From positions 1-64,000 of the forward strand of contig CAKUHB010000002.1 of NCBI GenBank assembly GCA_934655875.1: a stretch of 64,000 nt of DNA, read 5' to 3'. How positions within the stretch are numbered: position 1 is the first letter of the stretch; each line of letters starts with the position of its first letter. This DNA comes from an uncultured Oscillospiraceae bacterium. GTDB lineage: Bacteria > Bacillota > Clostridia > Oscillospirales > Oscillospiraceae. This document shows, one piece after another, positions 59,749 to 64,000 of the stretch. The notes beneath the pieces are model-generated. The model was not told where the DNA came from. It did not search any database and was given only the letters and a program-made list of their open reading frames with translations. A program made the position numbers and the translations under genes.

Positions 59749-59805
59749 TAGAAAGTCAATAGCATCCCCATCGCGAATCAGCATGATATATAAGGAGTGT
59801 CGTCT

Positions 59806-60066
59806 ATGTACATGCAGCAATCCATCGTAAAGTGTGAATCTGGTCTTTACAACCGGCAGGCAACCTACTTCATCCAGAAGGCCAACGAGTTCAAGTCGAG
59901 CATCTGGGTCGAGGTCGAAGACCGCAAGATCAATGCCAAGAGCCTGCTTGGTGTTCTGTCCATGGGCATCACCAAGGGCACGCGCGTGAGCATCATCGCG
60001 GAAGGCCCTGACGAGGAAGAGGCCGTCAAGGCACTGACTGACATGCTTGTAAAAGAGGTCTTTTGA
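59806..60066 (+). CDS. HPr-like protein lacking the active-site histidine (Crh-like)
   Basis: 86 residues from the ATG at 59806 (AAGGAG 8 bases upstream). Same length and pattern as HPr: GLYNRQATYF aligns with GLHARPA, but position 15 is Tyr rather than His, so it cannot take phosphate from PTS enzyme I. The regulatory Ser46 site is kept (INAKSLLGVLSMGI). B. subtilis Crh likewise lacks His15 (Gln) and works only through Ser46-P with CcpA. A catabolite-control or unrelated regulatory role is inferred. It has its own promoter and precedes uvrC. Confidence 0.88.
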   Translation: MYMQQSIVKCESGLYNRQATYFIQKANEFKSSIWVEVEDRKINAKSLLGVLSMGITKGTRVSIIAEGPDEEEAVKALTDMLVKEVF

Positions 60067-60106
60067 TCTCTTCTCCGCAATGGCGGAGCACACGGTCCGG
60101 AATCTG

Positions 60107-60192
60107 CGAAGGGGGCGCAGCCCCCTTCTGGTTCCGCATTCCGGGTTCAAAAATCTGTTCCGGGCGCTGCCGTTCGCGCAGCGCTCTTTTTT
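60107..60192 (+). terminator. two hairpins between the HPr-like gene and uvrC
   Basis: First: GAAGGGGGC/GCCCCCTTC (60107-60127) inside a longer CCGGAAT/ATTCCGG pairing. Second: GGGCGCTGC/GCAGCGCTC (60162-60186) followed by TTTTTT, a good terminator 13 bases before the uvrC start. Confidence 0.8.
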
Positions 60193-60205
60193 GTGAGAAG
60201 CAGCC

Positions 60206-62074
60206 ATGACGTTTGAAGAACTGAAGGACAAAGCGCTTTCGCTGCCGTATGAGCCGGGCGTCTATCTGATGCAGGATAAGACTGGGACGGTGATCTATGT
60301 CGGCAAGGCGAAAAAGCTCAAAAACCGTGTCAGCCAGTATTTTCAGGATACGGCGGCGCATACGCCGAAGACGCGGAAGATGGTCTCGCAGATCGATCAT
60401 TTCGATACCATCGTCGCGCGCTCCGAGTTTGAAGCGCTGGTGCTGGAATGCTCGCTGATCAAGCGGCACATGCCGAAGTACAACATCCTTCTGAAGGACG
60501 ACAAGGGCTATCCCTATCTGCGCGTCGACCTGAAGGAGGAATACCCGGTTTTGCAGATGGTCAGCAAAGCGGCGGGGGATGGCGCCAGCTATTTTGGCCC
60601 CTTCGGCGGCCGCCATATGACGCAGCACGTCATCGATACGCTGCGGCTGACGCTCAAGCTGCCCGGCTGCTCCAAGCAGTTCCCGCGCGATCTCGGCAAG
60701 GAGCGCCCGTGCCTGAACTACCACATGAACAACTGCGACGGCTGGTGTCAGCTCTCGCGCAGTCCGAAGGACTATCACGCGCGGATGGAGCAGGCTGTTC
60801 TGATTTTACAGGGAAACTATAAGCAGGTCGCGGACGAGCTGCGCGCGCAGATGGAAGCTGCCGCCGACCAACTGCAATTCGAGCTGGCGGCGTCTCTGCG
60901 CGACCGGCTGCGAGCCGTTGAATCGCTGGGCGAGAAGCAGCTGGTCACAGCCGGAACGATGGCCAATACAGACGTGATCGGCTACTATCAGAACCAGGCG
61001 CGCGCCTGCTTTGCCGTCCTGCACTACGTGGACGGGAGCCTTCTCGATAAGGAATACGAAATCCTTCCGACCGCGGACGAGGAGTCGGACGCCGTCTCCA
61101 CGCTCGTCAAGCAGTTTTATCTTTCCCGCGGCGCTGCGCCGAAGGTCGTGCTGCTGCCGGTCGAGATGGAGGACGCGGCGCTCTTCTCTGAGCTTTTGCA
61201 GCAGGAGCTTGGGAAAAAAGTCCTGTTCCGCGTGCCGCAGCGCGGCGACAGCGTCCGCCTAGTCGAGCTTGCAGCCAAAAACGCGCGGGAGGAAGCCGAG
61301 CGCATCACGACCAAGGCCGAGCGCCGTACCGGCACGCTCGGGACGCTGGCCGATATGCTCCATTTGGACGACATTCCGCACCGGATGGAGTCCTATGATA
61401 TCTCCAATCTGGCCGGGACGGATATCGTCGCGTCCGTGGTCGTGTTTCAGGACGGCCGTCCGCTCAAATCCGCGTATAAGCGGTTTAAAATTGAGGGGCT
61501 GACCGATCAGGACGATTATGCGTCCATGCATCAGGTCTTGCTCCGCCGGCTGACGCACTATGTGCAGGGCGACGCCGGATTTGCCGAGCGGCCGGATGTG
61601 CTGCTCATCGACGGCGGTATCGAGCATACACGCGTGGCGGAGGATGTGCTGCGCACGCTTGGTCTGGATATTCCGGCCTACGGCATGGTCAAGGATAACC
61701 GCCACCGCACGCGCGCACTCGTGACTGCGGCGGGCGATGAAATCGCCATCAGCGCTGTCCCGTCCGTCTTCGCCCTGATCGGCACGATCCAGGAGGAGAC
61801 GCACCGGTTTGCCATCACGTATCAGCGCACGCTCCGCTCGCGCAGAATGAAGGCGTCCGGGCTGGAGGACATTCCGGGCGTCGGCGAAAAGCGGCGGCAG
61901 GTGCTGCTCAGAAAATTCCGCTCCGTCAAGGCCATTTCACAGGCAGAGCTGCATCAGTTGGAGGAAGTCCTTCCGGCTGCGTGCGCGCTGGCCGTCTATC
62001 AGCATTTTCATCCGAAAGAAGAAGGAGAAGCAGCATGCGCGTCATCACAGGAACCGCCCGCGGCGTCCCACTGA
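60206..62074 (+). CDS. uvrC: excinuclease ABC subunit C
   Basis: 622 residues. Makes both incisions in nucleotide excision repair. GIY-YIG nuclease domain at the start (PGVYLMQDKTGTVIYVGKAK), UVR motif about 195-235, RNase H-like second nuclease (SYDISNLAGTDIVAS, LLIDGG), and C-terminal helix-hairpin-helix (LEDIPGVGEKRRQVLLRKF). Weak ribosome binding site (GAGAAG). It overlaps rsmD by 40 bases; the last 15 or so residues are low complexity. Confidence 0.97.
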   Translation: MTFEELKDKALSLPYEPGVYLMQDKTGTVIYVGKAKKLKNRVSQYFQDTAAHTPKTRKMVSQIDHFDTIVARSEFEALVLECSLIKRHMPKYNILLKDDKGYPYLRVDLKEEYPVLQMVSKAAGDGASYFGPFGGRHMTQHVIDTLRLTLKLPGCSKQFPRDLGKERPCLNYHMNNCDGWCQLSRSPKDYHARMEQAVLILQGNYKQVADELRAQMEAAADQLQFELAASLRDRLRAVESLGEKQLVTAGTMANTDVIGYYQNQARACFAVLHYVDGSLLDKEYEILPTADEESDAVSTLVKQFYLSRGAAPKVVLLPVEMEDAALFSELLQQELGKKVLFRVPQRGDSVRLVELAAKNAREEAERITTKAERRTGTLGTLADMLHLDDIPHRMESYDISNLAGTDIVASVVVFQDGRPLKSAYKRFKIEGLTDQDDYASMHQVLLRRLTHYVQGDAGFAERPDVLLIDGGIEHTRVAEDVLRTLGLDIPAYGMVKDNRHRTRALVTAAGDEIAISAVPSVFALIGTIQEETHRFAITYQRTLRSRRMKASGLEDIPGVGEKRRQVLLRKFRSVKAISQAELHQLEEVLPAACALAVYQHFHPKEEGEAACASSQEPPAASH

Positions 62075-62577
62075 GAGCCCCAAAGGGCATGGACACCCGC
62101 CCAACCATGGATCAGGTGAAGGAGGGCATTTTCTCTGCCATTCAATTTGAGGTGGAGGGGCGGCAGGTGCTGGATCTGTTCGCAGGCTCCGGTCAGCTGG
62201 GCATCGAAGCGCTCAGCCGCGGCGCGGCGCGCTGCACATTTGTGGACAAGGGCAGAGACCCGATCGCAGTTATCCGCGAAAACCTGAAAAAGACAAGACT
62301 GGAAGAGAAAGCCGAAATTGTACAGGCGGATTACAGTTCCTACCTGAAAACCTGCCGCCGGCAGTTCGATTTGATCCTGCTTGACCCGCCTTATGCGGAA
62401 GTTTTTCTGGAAACTGCCCTAAAAATCATATCAGAAATTGACATTTTGACGAATAGTGGTATAATAGTCTGCGAAAGACCTTTCGACAAGACGCTTGCGG
62501 GCGAAGTTCCGGGTCTTGTCCGTTACCGCGACTATCGTTACGGCAAGGCTGCGGTGACGATCTTCCGCAGAGGATAA
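62035..62577 (+). CDS. rsmD: 16S rRNA (guanine-966-N2)-methyltransferase RsmD
   Basis: 180 residues from the ATG at 62035 (GAAGGAGAAG upstream). N-terminus MRVITGTARGVPLRAPKG is family-typical; SAM motif VLDLFAGSGQLGIEALSRG; catalytic LLDPPY near 115-120. Starts inside the end of uvrC and is followed by coaD, the common rsmD-coaD pair. Confidence 0.96.
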   Translation: MRVITGTARGVPLRAPKGMDTRPTMDQVKEGIFSAIQFEVEGRQVLDLFAGSGQLGIEALSRGAARCTFVDKGRDPIAVIRENLKKTRLEEKAEIVQADYSSYLKTCRRQFDLILLDPPYAEVFLETALKIISEIDILTNSGIIVCERPFDKTLAGEVPGLVRYRDYRYGKAAVTIFRRG

Positions 62578-62592
62578 CCGTCTGGAGGATCT

Positions 62593-63078
62593 ATGAGAAC
62601 AGCGATTTATCCCGGCAGCTTCGATCCGGTCACCAACGGTCATCTCAACATCATCACCCGCGCGGCGCGCAGCTTTGACCGGCTGATCGTGTGCGTGATG
62701 TATAACTGTGAAAAAAGCCCGATGTTTTCTCCGCAGGAGCGCGTGGATCTTATCCGCCGCGTGACAGCCGACATTCCCAATGTCGAGGTCATGCACTCCG
62801 ACCGGCTGCTGGCCGACTTTGCGAGAGAGCAGGGCAGCTCCATTATCATCAAGGGCCTGCGGGCCGTTTCTGATTTTGAACGCGAATTTCAGATGGCGCT
62901 CATGAATCACAAACTCAATCCCGGACTTGATACCATGTTCCTGACGGCTGAGCATCAGTTCATGTATCTCAGCTCCAGCGCTGTCAAGGAACTGGCACGG
63001 TATGATGCCGACGTGAGTGATTTTCTCCCGGCGGAGATCATACCGGACTTCAAAGCTCGCATGATGGAGCAAATCTAA
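62593..63078 (+). CDS. coaD: phosphopantetheine adenylyltransferase
   Basis: 161 residues. Penultimate step of CoA synthesis: ATP plus 4'-phosphopantetheine gives dephospho-CoA. The (H/T)xGH motif is in GSFDPVTNGH, IKGLRAVSDFEREFQMA is the substrate loop and YLSSSAVKE the second nucleotide motif. CTGGAGGA precedes the ATG. It is distantly related to the nucleotidyltransferase domain of the giant protein at 7061. Confidence 0.97.
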   Translation: MRTAIYPGSFDPVTNGHLNIITRAARSFDRLIVCVMYNCEKSPMFSPQERVDLIRRVTADIPNVEVMHSDRLLADFAREQGSSIIIKGLRAVSDFEREFQMALMNHKLNPGLDTMFLTAEHQFMYLSSSAVKELARYDADVSDFLPAEIIPDFKARMMEQI

Positions 63079-63090
63079 GGAGGTAATTTT

Positions 63091-63588
63091 ATGGCAAGCG
63101 GTATTGAAGAGATCCTGACAACGTTGTATGAGATGGTACAGGATGCGTGGAGCCTGCCGCTCGGCGCAGACAAGTGCGTGCTCGAACGCGACAAGGTTCT
63201 CGATCTTCTCGATGAGATCAGCAACCAGCTTCCCGGTGAACTCAAGCAGGCCAAGACAATTGTCGAGTCCCGCAACGAGGTCATTACCAACGCCAAGCGC
63301 GAAGCCGAGAACATTCTCAAGCAGGCGGAGCAGCGTGCCCGCCAGATGATCTCGCATGAAGAGGTCTATCTGCAGGCGCAGAAAGAGGCCGACGATCTCA
63401 TGAAGAACGCACAGGCCAAGATCAAGGAGCTGCGGCAGGTCACCAACGACTATGTCGACGATTCCATGAAGCGCACCGAGGACGCGATCGCGCAGGCACT
63501 GTCCGAGATCCGCGAGTCGCGCACCAAGTTCCGCGCGCTGGTCAACCCGCAGCAGGCGAAGCCCTCGCCCATTATCGAGGACGTGTAA
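63091..63588 (+). CDS. coiled-coil protein, often labelled 'ATPase'
   Basis: 165 residues. Mostly one long charged helix (about 45-150) rich in Lys, Glu, Ala and Gln, resembling V-ATPase E/H stalk subunits or DivIVA-like coiled coils; no nucleotide-binding motif, so an ATPase label would be unfounded. TAAGGAGGT gives strong initiation. It lies 12 bases after coaD, a placement common in Clostridia. Function unknown. Confidence 0.8.
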   Translation: MASGIEEILTTLYEMVQDAWSLPLGADKCVLERDKVLDLLDEISNQLPGELKQAKTIVESRNEVITNAKREAENILKQAEQRARQMISHEEVYLQAQKEADDLMKNAQAKIKELRQVTNDYVDDSMKRTEDAIAQALSEIRESRTKFRALVNPQQAKPSPIIEDV

Positions 63589-63616
63589 GCGTCCAGTCTC
63601 CCATATCGGCACAAGC

Positions 63617-63832
63617 TGAGAAGAGGAGGGAGATCCGAACACGCAGCCCAGAGAGAAGGCGGCTGGTGCAAGCCTTCGTGCGTGCGGCTCTCTGTCGCCT
63701 CCGAGCTGCCGGGCTGAACGCAGTAAGCCCGTCCGGGTCCTCCCGTTACAGAGGTTTGAGCGCCCGGTCTTCCGGGAATGCAGGTGGTACCACGGTCTAT
63801 GATCGCCCTGAGCTGTTGCTCAGGGCGTTTTT
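63617..63832 (+). ncRNA. T-box riboswitch leader
   Basis: Stem I with CAGAGAGAAGGCGGCTGGTG near 63648 (K-turn and distal loop), T-box core AGGTGGTACCACGG (63782-63795), and a terminator CGCCCTGAGC/GCTCAGGGCG (63804-63827) followed by TTTTT. The specifier cannot be fixed by eye (region CCGAGCTGCCGGGCTGAAC). No separate promoter was found. It controls the gene starting at 63852. Confidence 0.92.
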
Positions 63833-63851
63833 CGTATCGAAAGGAGCTTAT

Positions 63852-64000
63852 ATGACGGAGTATCGATTTGTATTGACGCCATACGACCCCTCGCTTGCAG
63901 ATGAGCTTTCCCGCGCGCTTGAAAAGCGAACGGAGCTGGCCTCGCGAAAAAGATATCCCGGTCTCTGGCGGCAGACTGACCGGCTGCACACCTATAATGA
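63852..64000 (+). CDS. T-box-controlled gene, N-terminus only, unidentified
   Basis: The first 49 codons are visible before the window ends. AAAGGAG lies 7 bases before the ATG at 63852. The peptide starts MTEYRFVLTPYDPSLADE and contains no motif that names a family; it does not look like the start of a common aminoacyl-tRNA synthetase. Its T-box leader shows that expression responds to an uncharged tRNA, so an amino-acid-related enzyme, transporter or synthetase is expected. Reported as partial. Confidence 0.75.
   Translation, partial: MTEYRFVLTPYDPSLADELSRALEKRTELASRKRYPGLWRQTDRLHTYN

Noticed and set aside
1..64000. CRISPR arrays, insertion sequences, rRNA genes, restriction or other defence systems
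   Set aside because: No regularly spaced repeats, transposase, rRNA or recognisable defence gene set was seen; the MazF-type toxin alone is not called a defence system.

Overview
The window reads as chromosome from a GC-rich, spore-forming Firmicute, most like the gut Oscillospiraceae/Ruminococcaceae group (inference from gene content and codon style; no database search was possible). Support comes from sporulation-linked genes (YtfJ, YlbJ, YqfC, YqfD, GerMN), two T-box leaders, ScpA/ScpB, MurT/GatD, SLH-domain surface proteins and AGGAGG-type ribosome binding sites. Coding density is high, and most stretches are short operons separated by strong hairpin terminators.

Layout. 1-244: a tRNA-Arg cut by the window edge and a broken 5' half of a second tRNA-Arg. 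367-3101: VWA/metallopeptidase-like protein plus MoxR-type ATPase. 3143-6821 (minus): argG-argH-argF with candidate ArgR-type operators. 7061-13935: an unusual operon of a 1528-residue multidomain protein (HD, helical repeats, NadD-like nucleotidyltransferase, GNAT-like and phosphoribosyltransferase-like parts), an LDH/MDH-fold protein and a flavodoxin-like protein. 14017-15940: T-box leader and asnB. 15991-21404 (minus): phosphodiester glycosidase, the YhbD/bactofilin-like pair, and a DegV plus exo/endonuclease-like pair behind a TetR regulator. 21578-26356: site-2 protease, scpAB, DUF2953, ytfJ, D,D-carboxypeptidase and rluB, followed by tRNA-Ser.

26926-33148 is the most striking region. 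A tyrosine recombinase gene ends exactly where a perfect 23-bp inverted repeat begins. The second copy lies about 240 bp away, and the DNA between them carries an outward promoter that points away from the downstream genes in this orientation. Downstream are a zinc-ribbon-repeat protein and a 1191-residue SLH/InlB-repeat surface protein. This looks like a phase-variable invertible promoter (inverton), seen here in the OFF state.

33339-44550: pcp, an amidohydrolase and plsY on the minus strand, a VTT membrane protein plus GNAT, NAD(P)HX dehydratase, a lipoprotein, alr plus an orphan MazF-type toxin, an SLH/NlpC-P60 hydrolase, and murT-gatD with an apparently leaderless murT. 44586-50992: methyltransferase, type-4 UDG and D,D-carboxypeptidase on the minus strand, then a ComEA-like protein, a two-component system and a GerMN lipoprotein. 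51045-63588: YlbJ, then a long housekeeping run yqfC-yqfD-phoH-ybeY-era-yqzL-recO-mutS2, a Crh-like HPr, uvrC-rsmD-coaD and a coiled-coil protein. The window ends in a second T-box leader before a truncated, unidentified gene.

No CRISPR array, IS element or rRNA was seen.
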